Below, piece after piece: positions 23,434-35,732 of a stretch of 64,000 bases of DNA. Origin of the DNA: Corbicula japonica (lineage: Eukaryota > Mollusca > Bivalvia > Venerida > Cyrenidae); contig JAZAYU010000081.1 of assembly GCA_038501625.1 (NCBI GenBank), positions 2,728,001 through 2,792,000 of the forward strand, written 5' to 3'. The notes beneath the pieces are model-generated. The model did no database searches. It had not been told where the DNA came from and saw only the letters and a program-made list of their open reading frames with translations. The stretch's first letter is position 1, and every line of letters starts with the position of its first letter. The position numbers and the translations under genes were made by a program.

Positions 23434-23772
23434 GAGATTGGTGTCTGAGCTCAGTATCAACCAATCAGAAGCAAGAGATTGGAGACTTAACAGTGTTTAG
23501 AATCTACCAATCAGATGCAAGAGAATGGCAACTGAGTTAAGTATCAGCCAATCAGCTGCTTGTGATTGGAAGAGTGAGCTCAGTATTGGCCAATCAGCTG
23601 CAAGAGATTGAAGACTGAGTTAAGTATTAACTTATTAGAAGCATGAGATAGGAGACTGAGCTCAGAATCATCCAATCAGCTGCAAACGATTGTAGACTGA
23701 GCTCATTATCAACCAATAAGCTGCTCCGAAATTCAAATGCATCATTAGGGAGCTAGCTCACTTTCAACCAGT
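23434..23772. repeat. CCAAT-rich minisatellite (copy B)
   Basis: Same array as 12882-13220, with a handful of base differences. It lies just downstream (in gene sense) of exon 23859-23942. Confidence 0.85.
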
Positions 23773-23858
23773 AAAAGAGATTAAAGACATGTCGCCAGTA
23801 CCAGGTTTTTAAATCAAAGGCCCTACTTTAAGCAAAATGTGATGTTAAAGAAACTTAC

Positions 23859-23942
23859 AGGTGTAGGCAGAGGAGTCTGGGTGGAGATCTCACGTTTGGG
23901 AGCTGGAAGGTCATCACGTACCTCCGTGTTCTGTTTTAATGT
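23859..23942 (-). CDS. ARHGAP39: ARHGAP39/Vilse, 28-codon exon after WW2 (duplicate copy B)
   Basis: 84 bp, phase 0-0, acceptor TCTATTTCAG and donor CCT|GTAAGT, all identical to copy A. It encodes the same TLKQNTEVRDDLPAPKREIS... peptide, with one synonymous difference. It is the copy nearer to the WW2 exon (5.7-kb intron), so it is the first acceptor met after the WW2 donor. If both copies are constitutive the protein would carry this 28-residue block twice. If the duplication is an assembly of two haplotypes, only one exists per chromosome. Confidence 0.88.
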
Positions 23943-26154
23943 CTGAAATAGAATAGTTTATCAAAGATATGATTTATTTTCAATTTTTAACAGATAACAA
24001 TATCCAACAACTGTGTTTTTGTTAAGAATATATGGCAGGTTTGTTGCTAAACTCAACTGCTGACAAGATTGCTGCACAAAAACATTCTGTGTTATATCTA
24101 AGGTATATTTTTTTGTATGAACGTATACCAAAACATGATTTTCTTGAACTTCAGAATTTCAAGATAACTGATTTAAATGAACAAGAAATTTTAGAGAATT
24201 TGCCCACTATATAATTAAGATTTCATAAAAAACACAGGACATACATGAAGATCTGTGGGATATCACTGTTATCCCATGGCTTAACAGCCGATATCCAGAG
24301 CAGCAAGCACATCTGTGCAATCTGATCTGGATCTACACTGATCAGAAATAACCTAATGAATCTAAAGCAAACAGTGGCCAAGATGTGCTGGCTGCTCTGG
24401 ATATCTGCTGTTTTCCCATGCGATAACAGCCATATCTCATGGAGTAAAGGATTAAACATTAAAAACTATTCCAAACACCATATAAGACATAATTTACAAT
24501 AACTGATATCTGTAATAAATGCTAATTAATATCTGATTAATTATCATTACTTTTATGTCTCCAAAGCAACACAGCGACACCACAACAATATCCTCTTCAT
24601 CAGAACTTGAATCCAGATCAATCTCAGTAATGCGGTCAACAAACAACAACATCCTCTCTTTTTATATCCACTCACTTTCGAGTAATGTAATGTGACTAAT
24701 TAGAATCAACTATGTCCAGTTTTTGCTTATTTTTTTAAATGTTTATTGCTTAATTGATATTGTGTTTAAAATACATTTGGAAGAACGGTATACCAAGAAA
24801 ACCATCTTTACTTTCACTAATTAGTAATCATTGGTAATTGGTAAACCAATAATAAATTAGTCCATGTCCTACTTCAACATAAAATAAACACTATTTTTTC
24901 CATCATCACTGTTGTAAATATTTATTCATTTTTTTCATTTATTAAAATGGTATACCAAAAAAAGCATTTCCACTTATACTAATTAGCGATCACTGGTAAT
25001 CAGTTATTGGTAAACCAATTAATCAATTATTCAATGTCCTATTTTAGCATGAAATAAGCACCACCTTTTCCGTCATCAACTATCTTACATAATTTAATCA
25101 ATTTACTGGGATCTCCATTAAATTATGATGTCACTGACTGGTTTTACATTTAATACTTAAAATTGACCTATGACAGAATAAAGTCCATCTAATTAACAAA
25201 TAATTAAATTCCAGTTCATTTTTTGTGTGATTTGCACAACAGTGTTTTATTTTTAAATCTTGATAATATCTTTAAACACAATCTGGATTATCTATGTCTA
25301 CTCTTTCAGGTTCAACTTATTGTTGTTTTGGTTTAAATTTTGTAAGAAATATCCTTGAAAACACATATTATCACAGCTAAAAGTGACAATGGTCTGACAA
25401 CAAAAAATCAGCACCATTATTGAGTTCAACAAGCTGTTGGGATTTAGATTTGCACCTGATGTTGCCAGTGCAATGTACACCAATACCGTCTATAGTAACA
25501 TTCAATAATGATATAACACATTGAAAAACTGTCGCATATAATCATCCCTACTTAAGGATGTCATCAGTTGGTTATTAGTGGGGTATCTGTGATTTGTAAA
25601 GTCCCTAGGGGTGAAGGCACCTGTTGACAGCAGTTCAGTCATTTAACCTAGGTCAATATTTATGTTTATGTCACACCTAAATTCTCTTATTTCCTACCAA
25701 AGCATGATCTTTAGATGAGATTTGAAAAATTCTCAAGTTCATTGATTTCCTACAGTCATTTTTTTTCTAACCTTTTTTTGATGCACAAAATGTGTTAATT
25801 TTTCATTATTTGTGTGATCTCTGTTATGCTGACTTCTTATCCAACATGAATTCATTATAATACTTCTTATTTAAAGCCTTTACTCCAAATATACAGGTTT
25901 TATCATGTAAGCACCCTATGTAGATTCAGATCAGCTGGCACATCTGTTCCATCTGATCAGGATCTACACTGGTCACTTCTCAGAAATAGTTTACCTAATT
26001 AATCTTAACTTGAGCACTGTAGATCCAGATCACATGGCACTGATACCTTATATAAGAAGTAAAGGGTTAAACAACCACATAATAAAATATGTTAGATTAG
26101 ATATTAGAAAAATATGGAGTTCTTCCATATACTAAGCAAAGAATCAACTATTAC

Positions 26155-26208
26155 CTTAATAGATCGTCCACCATCAGAAACACATCTCCTTTTTACGACA
26201 CACAACAT
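26155..26208 (-). CDS. Candidate alternative first coding exon of ARHGAP39 (copy B)
   Basis: Copy of 15608-15661 with ATG, 18-codon frame and donor AAG|GTAATAG kept; Ile5 is Val here. A Tc1-like element is inserted about 90 bases upstream, and the palindrome/CpG-rich region found beyond copy A is absent. A promoter for this copy is therefore doubtful. Confidence 0.3.
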
Positions 26209-26294
26209 CGTATATGTGTAAAATACGCAAATTTATACATCTTGATTAGTGTTTATGACTTAATGAACTAAAACTGTTTCTACAATTTAATATA

Positions 26295-27109
26295 TACTGA
26301 AAGAAAAAAGTTTAGCAAGTTTTTCCCACATATTATTTTTTCTTTTTGAGCTTTTGAATGAAGACGTTTTTATATGTAAATGATGTACTTATTGATGCTC
26401 TTTACACGTCTATTGTGTTTGTTCGAAAACCGTGTATTTTATCGGCGAAGCGTAAGAAAATCAAAAATCACGTGCAATGTAAGCACTGCAATTTCGGTAG
26501 CGTGTAGAGCCGAGTAATGTACCTCATTGTTTTGAGCTGTTACCACAAACAAAATAACCAGTTTAATACTCGAAGAAATTCCAATGGGGCGTCGCCCAGG
26601 AATGACGTTAGAAGAACGTCAAAGAGCTGTAGGTATGCTCCACGCTGGTATGACGGCAAGAGCTGTCGCTCGGCATTTCAATCGCCATGAATCTACAATT
26701 AGTCGCCTAAGAAACCGTCTGAGGGAGACAGGACGAGTCAACGACAGACCCAGATCAGGCAAACCACGGAAAACAACGCCACGCGAAGACCGTCACATCA
26801 CGATGCTTTCTCGACGTAACCGGTTTATGTCCAGTGGGAAGTTAGCCCGAGATCTCATGAATACTACTGGGACTAGGGTGTGCCTCAGAACTGTAGTTAC
26901 TGAACTCCTTGTGATTTTTGACGCCTTACCCCTAACGTCTTTCAGGCTGTACAGTGAGCTAAGGCAACAGGGTTTTGACAATTTATTGTTACAAACTAAT
27001 TGAAAACTAAATGCTTTATCTAATTATGTACTTGGTTTAAGTGAAATTGGTATAGTTTCAATAAACCAGTAAAATATTTCCAAACTTGCTAAACTTTTTT
27101 CTCTCAGTA
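26295..27109 (+). mobile_element. Tc1-like transposon, internally deleted
   Basis: Terminal inverted repeats TACTGAAAGAAAAAAGTTTA and its inverse (AAACTTTTTTCTCTCAGTA), about 30 bp, flanked by TA. The other duplication copy holds the empty site at about 15744-15750 (TTAATATATTTAA), which confirms both ends and the TA target duplication. Total length about 815 bp, against about 1.3-1.7 kb for autonomous Tc1 elements. Confidence 0.93.
26584..27003 (+). pseudogene. Tc1 transposase, N-terminal DNA-binding part only
   Basis: The frame from ATG 26584 encodes the paired-type helix-turn-helix region: MGRRPGMTLEERQRAVGML, then TARAVARHFNRHESTISRLR, then a GRPR-like basic stretch (DRPRSGKPRKTTPRED). 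Similarity continues to about residue 106 (TRVCLRTV) and then changes to unrelated residues until the stop. The DDE catalytic domain is absent, so it cannot be an active transposase. It could still bind the terminal repeats if expressed. Internal deletion is the simplest explanation. Confidence 0.85.
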
Positions 27110-28275
27110 TATTTAATAAAAAATATTAAAACTTCATGTTTTAATAAAAAACAACACTAAAACAATTGCGACACAAATATTTAACATTGACTGATGGTTA
27201 AGATTAACTATTTATTTATTATTCCTATTTCTCAAGTAGCTGAAACTATTATAATGATTTGAGAGGAAAATGCATCATCAAACAATGGAAATTTTGTTTC
27301 AACGAATTACGATGCTGTGAGATCACATGTTAATGAATGTATTTTATTGTAACTGGATAACATGAGAACTCTTGATGACATCATTGTATCGAAATTACGA
27401 TTCGCAAATTTAATTTCCTTGCGGTCCTTAAATTTCACAAAAACATGACTTTCTGAGTAAAAACTTAAGTGTGTTTTTCATTCAGTGAAGAGCACCTTCC
27501 AACCTATACTTTATATGACAAGGAAGTTTTTATACAAGATATATTTTAAAATCATGAAAAGTATTTATAATTAATGAAATGTCATGCATACTTAGGTTTT
27601 TCTAAATTTGTTGATTTGAAAAAAGAAAGTTCCTCAATTGATAAAACATGAATTTGTACCAAAATTATTTTAAGCAAATTAAGGTCTCGCACATTCTTCA
27701 AGTTGTTTAAAAAAAAAATATAATAGTAAGCTCAAGTTTAAACTTCTACCGCAGACCTGTAATTGTGCAAAAATATTCTATTCAGAACTGAGGTCTTACT
27801 GACAAACATTTTACGCATTAAGGGCATTATAATGTACCAGGCCAGCCAATTAAGAAAGTGTAATTATATTACAGGGTTTCATTGCTTCTCTCATTTAATT
27901 TAGCTAGAAAATAAAAGGATAAAACAGTTATTTAAACATTATTTTTCTATAAGAATTTTTAAAAACTGAAAATAACTAGTTTGTATATTTTTTTTACCCT
28001 TTTATTTCTCCAGGTTTACTTTCACTGCTTAGAGGACTATATTTGACACAGAATAATATCAAAGTACTGAGGTCTTTGTCACTAACATGTAATTTAGATA
28101 ATTGAATGATATCACAGTTGACAGTTCTAAGGTCTATGCCACAAATATGTTATTAAACTAATGGAATGATATCAGTATATCAGTTCTGAAATATATTGCA
28201 CTTACCTGTGATTTAGCTAATGGAATGTTCTGAGGTTTCTATGCCTCTTAAATTTAATTTAGCTAATGGTTCCGC

Positions 28276-28276
<1 letters not shown>

Positions 28277-28310
<34 letters not shown>
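28277..28310. repeat. Homopolymer of 34 C (34 G in the sense strand of the gene)
   Basis: An uninterrupted C run inside an old unit of the 53-bp array. The length in the assembly may be inaccurate. The sense-strand G run could fold as a quadruplex in DNA or pre-mRNA. Confidence 0.9.
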
Positions 28311-28556
28311 ATAATTTAGCTAATGGAACGCTATCACAGTTCTATCTATGGGGTCTATGCCACTCACCTGTAATTTAGCTAATTTTAAATGTTATGAAAT
28401 CTATGTCTCTTGCTTGTAATTTAGCTAATGTAATGATATCACAGTTCTGCGGTGTAAACCACTTACCTGTAATTTAGCTATAGAATGATATCACAGTTCT
28501 GAGGTCTATGCCACTCAACTGTAATTTTTTAGCTATGGAATGATATCACAGTTCTG

Positions 28557-29102
28557 AGGTGTAGAAATTTTCTTCGACCCACTCGCCCTGCAGGTCGAGT
28601 GAATGAGTAAGTGCACTTGCCCTTACAGAAAGTACATTCGCCCTTACATTTTAAATTAAATACTCTTTCTGTTGCAATTTTCGTTTTTCTATTCCTTCTA
28701 TCTCTTTCTTACTGTCTCGCTCGCTCTCTCGCTTTTCATCATCACCTGTACCTTGTGTAAAAAACGTTATCTTCATTTGTTTCGACATTTTGACATATAG
28801 CGGGAAAATACGTACACTTGCAGCCTCGTTCTGATTTGGGAAACCCAATGAGGATAAAAATAAATCGCTGCTGTTACCTTTACATCAGAAACGTTCCGAA
28901 TACACCGGAAATAGACCGAAATTCCTGAAATCGAATTGTATTTTGTTAACAAAGTGAAAATATTTCATTTTTCCGAAGAAAACACATGTGCTTTGCTGAA
29001 AAATTTACTCGCCCAGTCGGTCGAGTGTTTCGGCCGCTTCACTCGACCCAACGGATACTTTACTCGCCATGGCGAGCGGTCGAGTGGAATTCTACACCTC
29101 TG
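28557..29102. mobile_element. hAT-like non-autonomous element inserted in the minisatellite
   Basis: Right end GGCGAGCGGTCGAGTGGAAT...CTACACCTCTG is an inverse of the left end AGGTGTAGAAA...TTCGACCCACTCGCC. The 8-bp CAGTTCTG flanks both sides (28549-28556, 29103-29110). The left terminus lacks the CAG expected from the right one. An 8-bp target duplication and CAG termini fit hAT. The target motif is itself part of every 53-bp unit, so the duplication is less decisive than usual. No transposase frame. Confidence 0.7.
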
Positions 29103-29620
29103 CAGTTCTGAGGTCTATGCCACTCACCTGTAAATTTTAGCTAATGGAATGATATCACAGTTCTGAGAGCTATGCCACTCACCTGTAATTTATCTAATGG
29201 AATGATATCACAGCTATGAGGTCTATGCCACTCACCTGTAATTTAGCTAATGGAATGATATCTCAGCTCTGAGGTCTATGCCACTCACCTGTAATTTAGC
29301 TAATGGAATGATATCACAGCTCTGAGGTCTATGCCACTCACCTGTAATTTAGCTAATGGAATGATATCACAGTTCTGAGGTCTAAGACACTCACCCGTAA
29401 TTTAGCTAATGGAATGATATCACAGTTCTGAGGTCTATGCCACTCACCCGTAATTTAGCTAATGGAATGATATCACAGCTCTGAGGTCTATGCCACTCAC
29501 CCGTAATTTAGCTAATGGAATGATATCACAGCTCTGAGGTCTATGCCACTCACCCGTAATTTAGCTAATGGAATGATATCACAGCTCTGAGGTCTATGCC
29601 ACTCACCTGTAATTTAGCTA

Positions 29621-29812
<192 letters not shown>

Positions 29813-30634
29813 TTAAATCAATTTTATAAACTCAGTCATAACCACTACCCTATCAAAGACTGCAATGAGAGAGGTCAACTACCAAACACAAAGTTGTACT
29901 GTTCAGGGGAAGATCCAGTGAGGATTTAACAGGGTTGCTCAAACTCTCTTTTCTGGACTGAGGTAATTTTCATGTGGACTATGGCCTGAACGATGGAAAT
30001 TATCATGTAAATACCAAAACACTGCCCTTAACCAACCCCCTTTCTGGAAATCTTGCATCCCGACCACTTTTTCTATACAGGCCCAATGGCCAAATCAAAG
30101 GCCAATGACCTCTCAACTAGGTCCATGAATAAGAGGACAAAACATTCATTTCTTACGGTTCTTAGAATGTTGGAAACATTTGAAAAGTGGAGCTGGGATT
30201 TTAATGTTCTGATATCTCCTCATGATTACCTATGACCTGGTTTATGACACACATCACACGGATTTGACATTTACAACAGCAATATGTAACTTATCTACTT
30301 CTTTATTGCTTTCAACTCCCAAGGTGAAGAATTGTTTCAGGATATGCCCTGTGAATTTTCTTTTTCATGTTTCATCTGTAAATACTACCTCCTGCTAAGA
30401 GCAGTCAGAAATTCTTGTAAATTATTCACAATCTGACAAAGTTACCCATTCTGTGTTCAATTTTTATTTGTTCCCCTGCCAGCATTTCTTTTTAGTTTAC
30501 TTTCTGTTTTTCAAAGATAATCTTCATTCTGTAAGTTCCTTCACAGATTATGTTTAAAAACATCATAGCCTGTAATAAAAAGGTAAACAAACAGGGGTAT
30601 TTTTTTAATCCAAATGCATTAACAATAGTTTTAA

Positions 30635-30752
30635 GTTTCAAGGGAGGTTATCTTTTCATCAAGGGAGATTACTTTTCTACTAAACATTAATCCATTCTAA
30701 GGGAGGTTATCTCTTTATCAAGGGAGATTACTTTTTATACTAAATTAATCCA
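30635..30752. repeat. Two tandem units of about 63 bp (AAGGGAGGTTATCT...AAGGGAGATTACTTTT)
   Basis: The unit with CAAGGGAGATTACTTTT and TAAATTAATCCATT occurs twice in a row. Related single copies with AGGGAGATAATTA occur at about 40325 (twice). Confidence 0.75.
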
Positions 30753-32641
30753 TTTTGAGTGGTACTTAACTTAGAACAAAAACATAACATGATTGAAAGT
30801 CTTTAAAGATGAACCCAAATACTTTAAATATTAACAGAGTTTGAACAAAATGTAATAATGTATTGTAGGAGAGCATTTACACAACAAAACTGCTACATGG
30901 GACGTAATCAGTCTTAACAAAATATTAGCCCAATGTTATGAAGTAACTGCCAAATTACTGCCAAAGTACCTTACATCTTTTTTATGTTTTTTTTGCTTCT
31001 TTCTCACAGACTTCTTTACAAATTATTAAAAGTGTTGAAAGAATAAGACTTCACAAATCTCTGTTTAAAAGTAAACAATGTATACAGTCATTAATTATCG
31101 TTAAGCATCTGCAATAATCAGGATTCACTAAGGGAGGTAATTTGTGTTGAGAGATTTACAAGGCAAAGAATGAGCCCATTATTTTGACAATGACTGCCAA
31201 ACTGCCTCACATCTTGTTCTACTTCACAATGGTTGATTCTTAAAAACAACTAACTGCCACTTTAACAATACTTGTAGTTTGTGTTAAGTAAAGAATGATG
31301 TTTGGCTGCAATGTCTGCCAATGTTTTGTTGGTACCATATCTTTTCTATTTAATGCCCTGACAAATTCAAAATGGAGGCAGACATCAAAGGTTTTAAAAC
31401 TAGATGGGTGTTAAGTAGAACATGTGTTGTACATGTATGTTCTGCAATCACTATAGCAAATTTCTGAACAAAAAGGGGCATAATTTTGTCAAAGGTGACC
31501 TTGATCTTCAGATTTTCAGGCTACATCAAAACCCAGTTACCTTAATTAAGATTTTGTGATGGACTGAAACTTCTCCTAAACCGCTTCAAGTTGACTAATC
31601 AAAGAACTCACAAGTGCTTACATTGCACACTGCACAGCTGTACATTACTTGTGTTTGTGTACAGAATAAACAACAAAACCTTTTTAGAAATCATTCCAAA
31701 CACAACTTTTATTTTACTTTTCTTGGGGAGGATATGTATTTTTGCTTACAATTCAAATTTGCCACACTGACTATGTACTGGCCGCCAAGGGGGCTTGAAT
31801 AACGCTTCCAGTATCAAAAGCATTGTAAGTGTGATGTAAAAAATGATTAGGCACAAATTTGCTGCTTCCCTTACATCACAGATGTGCTCTCCAATCATGA
31901 AATGAAGAAGTTGCAGAAATCAGACTGGTATGTCCTCTTTGGTAGCACGTGCACACAGAATGCATTCATCTCTATCATCACTGATAATATATGTGGTCTG
32001 GTTTCCGTCTTTCACCCATTACTCCACTGGCAAATTATGATTACATAACACTTAACATTGTCTTTCTATGCTTCCAGCAGGTTATTTTATATGTGGGAAA
32101 AATGTGCCATTACTTAATAATGAAGAAAATGGATAAAACAGTTGTATCATATAACAAAGTGATGAATTTTACAGATTCTTTTTGTAAGAAACTTGGCATA
32201 AAAATCAAACTGACTAATCAGCAATTTATTTCTTCAACTTTGACATACATGAACTAGTTTATTATCACACAACCATAGAAAAAGTTTACTTCACTCAGAT
32301 CTAGATCTAAGGGTACAGATCAAAGGGTAGATTTTATTCAACAAAACTTTAGATTCATTGCTATTACAACTGCATTAGTAAACATTCTGACCATCATTTA
32401 ATTTCAAAGGATCAAATTTTGCACACTATAAATGACATTTTCACACAGATATATATTCACACAGATTTGTAATTATTATCAGATAAACTTTTTTAAGCTA
32501 AAATTTTGCTATTGAGAAAATTTGCACTATTCACTTATCCTGAAATATTCAAAAATTAAACCCTAGCAAATTATTATTATACAGCAGCAAGTGACTGATT
32601 GTTTTATGACGTAAGCAGTCTTATGGCACTGACCTGGGCTG

Positions 32642-32764
32642 AAGGTTATAAAACTGAGATTGGAAACCAGTCTCAAATCTCAAGCATCTGACCAGTCGCC
32701 ATTTCAGCCAATCAGATGCTTGAGATTTGAGACTTGTTCAGTTCATGCTCAGTTTTATAACCTT
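32642..32764. mobile_element. Second fold-back family, best copy
   Basis: Starts AAGGTTATAAAACTGAGATT and ends CTCAGTTTTATAACCTT. The arms CAGTCTCAAATCTCAAGCAT and ATGCTTGAGATTTGAGACTT pair almost perfectly around a 30-base centre with ACCAGTCGCCATTTCAGCCA. Confidence 0.85.
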
Positions 32765-33465
32765 GGGTACTGTCATTGTCTAATATGGCAATTTCAAAAA
32801 TTCTGAAAGTGCATGCTGATCTTATCTACACCAACCACTGATGCCATAAAGGGATATATATGTAGGAAAGGGTAAACTGATTAGTTGGTACAATAAAGTA
32901 TCAAGTCCCCAATACATTTATTTGGATGCTTCCAATCCCACCAGAAAATTCCATTTCCAAGACAAACTTCCTTATTTGATGACTGTAATTACAAAGGCAG
33001 TATTTTTGATATATGTTATACAAATCTGCAAAATATGATACACATAATTTTACGAATAATCTTTACACCAGACATAGCATTAGCAGAAAATCTGTGAAGG
33101 TTATGATGATGATAATGCATTGATTACAACTCGCAAGATGCATTTTACATTATCTTCGTTAAAAAACTGAATAAATAAGACACAGCTGTAAGTGATTTTT
33201 TTTATTTCATGTATAATGATTATATGATTATAAGCCCACTGGCTGGTAAGGATGCAGAACACAGGTGCTTTGATGTTCAGTTGTACTATCTACCTTTTAC
33301 TAATCCATGGGAAGATCTAATCCCTTGTCACCCGCACCACAACCTTAATCCATCAAGCATTTATCAACCTCTACCATCGCTACCACTACCCAAGTACAAG
33401 TTAACCAGATGCTAAATGACTGACGTTGCATTTCTTTTTTCTGCTTCGCTGTAACAATGTTGAAC

Positions 33466-33567
33466 AGAGTAGATCCAGATCTATCAGCTGGCACATTCTG
33501 ACAAAAAGGTGAACAATGTAGAGCCCTATCAGATGGCGCAGATGCAATAAAAGGAGTAAAAGTTTAA
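33466..33567. mobile_element. GATC-rich fold-back fragment
   Basis: Contains GTAGATCCAGATCTATCAGC, a short spacer GACAAAAAGGTGAACAATGT, and a right terminal AAAAGGAGTAAAAGTTTAAA. Most of the right arm is deleted. A left-half fragment follows at 33647-33800. Confidence 0.6.
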
Positions 33568-35529
33568 AAGCACTCATTTAGTTACTGTAAGCTCTAATAT
33601 ATCCTAAATATTTAATATATCCTACATATATATATTATAACATGTTTAACCCTTTACTGCAAATATTAATTTATATTTATCTCTCTCTATATATACATGG
33701 GTTTTATGGCATCGGCAACCTGTGTAGATCCAGATCAGCCAGCCCATCCATTGACGTCTGACCTGGATCTAAAACATTGCATCTTGGTCAGAAATAACTA
33801 AAATAGAGCTCCAATATATCATAATCCAAGATATCACAAAATTAAATATGTTGCAGTCACATCGTGGACCCCATTTTTTCATAATGGTAGTTAAAAAAGT
33901 AGCAGTTTTGTCTTTTATAAAACGGTCATTTGAACATATCTGAAAGGGAGTCCACCTCTTTTCTACCACTTTAAATGGTTTTACTGCATAAACTAATCAT
34001 AATGGTTGCGTAACTTATCGAGTATTGTACCACTTGTTTCACTGTAAGAATTTGAATGTTTAAAAAAATATTTTTTTCATATTGTTTCTTAATGAACATG
34101 TTTACTAGTTACCATTTTTAACAGCAAAATGCAACAGTGTTATACAAACACAGGGGCATGTAATCAGGACTAAAAATGGTTACTGAATGGATGTTTTTTG
34201 CACATATTGTTGATAAAATAAGAAATCTGTCATATGTCATATGTTGTTTATTGTCTGCCAATTTCAGAATCCTAATGCTACACTTGACATGTGTTTAAAA
34301 CATGTCGACATTCATTCCAGGTACATGTTACTATGCAGTGCTTGTAGATCTGCATTTAGTTTATAAAGTTCCGTCATTGCACCTTTACACAACAAAAAAT
34401 TAACAATAAACTAAAATCAGTAAACATCCAGATTATCATGACAATGCTGTCACTACATCAGTATTGAAATGACAAATGATCAGCATGGCAAGTTCATTTG
34501 CCAGTTGCATATGGTAGATCCGATATCATAACCGTTTGAGGGTTACATATGAGCATATGGTAGATCCAATGGTTTGAGGGTTTAAGTCTTGAAATCACAA
34601 TATATAGGAGCTCTACTGTTGTGTTAAAGGGAACAGTGTTGATTCTGATCAGACAGCATGGATATTCCATCTGATCTGGATCAACATTGTTTGGTGTCCG
34701 TGTAATAACATAAATTTGAATTTAAATTAGAGTTACTTAATGAAGAAAATGTCAATTATTTACCTGAATCCACTAAAAGTCTTGAGATGAAATCCAGTCA
34801 GAAGAAATGTCATTTTTATTTAATTGGTAAAGTACAGGATGTCCTTTGTTAACAAAAAAAACAAAATCAAATAAAACAGTAATAAACTCTTTAATTTGCT
34901 GTCGCAGTTTTTGTTTGCTTTATGCAAATAGTCATAAAACCATAAACCTTGGTGTACTTCAAAAATATTTTATTTAAAATTTTGTCTTATATCACTCTGA
35001 TGTGAACAAGACATAAACTGATGAATTAATATTCAAGTTACTACAGTGATTTTTTGTTCTATTTTCAATTGACACAGTTATTCATACACTGACGAAAAAC
35101 AACTTAATTCACAGACAATCAGACTCCGATTCATGAAGTGGTCAACTGTTTCTAATGGGGTCTTTGCTGGATCAAAGTAACCACTACAAAACGGCAGGTT
35201 TTAAGGCCCCGTTTATTACTAGAAAAGGAAGTAATGGTAGACTAGAGTATGGAAACACTTCTTAATCTGCAAGCTTTATTGCATGATGGGATATTTTTCA
35301 TGCTACTTCACAAGGAGTTTAAGTGTGTAGGTTGTTAATTTGCAACAATCTTATTATTAACCCACACATGCCGCAGTTAAAATGGTTCCGAAAAACCACA
35401 AACTTACAACAACAAGGATGAGAAGTGTGGGAAATCTGGAATTAAATCATTCATAAATATGTCTTATACAGTCCTTAGTTCATGCCATTTTAATACCAAG
35501 TTTGGCCGAATTTGCAGAATTTGTCACAT

Positions 35530-35732
35530 TAACCTTTTACTACACATGCATAGGGTTTCAAATGTGAACAGTGTAGATCCAGATCAGACAGAGTGGATCA
35601 GGATATATGCTGTTCAATTCTGGGTCAGAAACAACGCAATAAATCAAAAAGTGACATATGTGCTAGCTGATCTGGATCTACACTGGTCACTTTTGCGATT
35701 GAACTCCTATTTATTGAGTAAAGGGATAATAA
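35530..35732. mobile_element. GATC-rich fold-back element, rearranged
   Basis: Starts AACCTTTTACTACACATGC and ends TATTGAGTAAAGGGAT. The first arm already carries the right-arm wording GATCCAGATCAGACAGAG, so the arms have been shuffled or gene-converted. A right-half copy, 35775-35918, follows 43 bases later. Confidence 0.7.

Larger units (their letters stand above)
22575..27479. repeat. Segmental duplication, copy B
   Basis: Near-identical to 12029-16108. The block is longer because of the insertion at 26295-27109. Included fold-back copies are at 22951-23188, 24253-24457 and 25875-26070. It ends at GTGTGTTTTT (27479), after which the two copies diverge abruptly. Confidence 0.95.
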
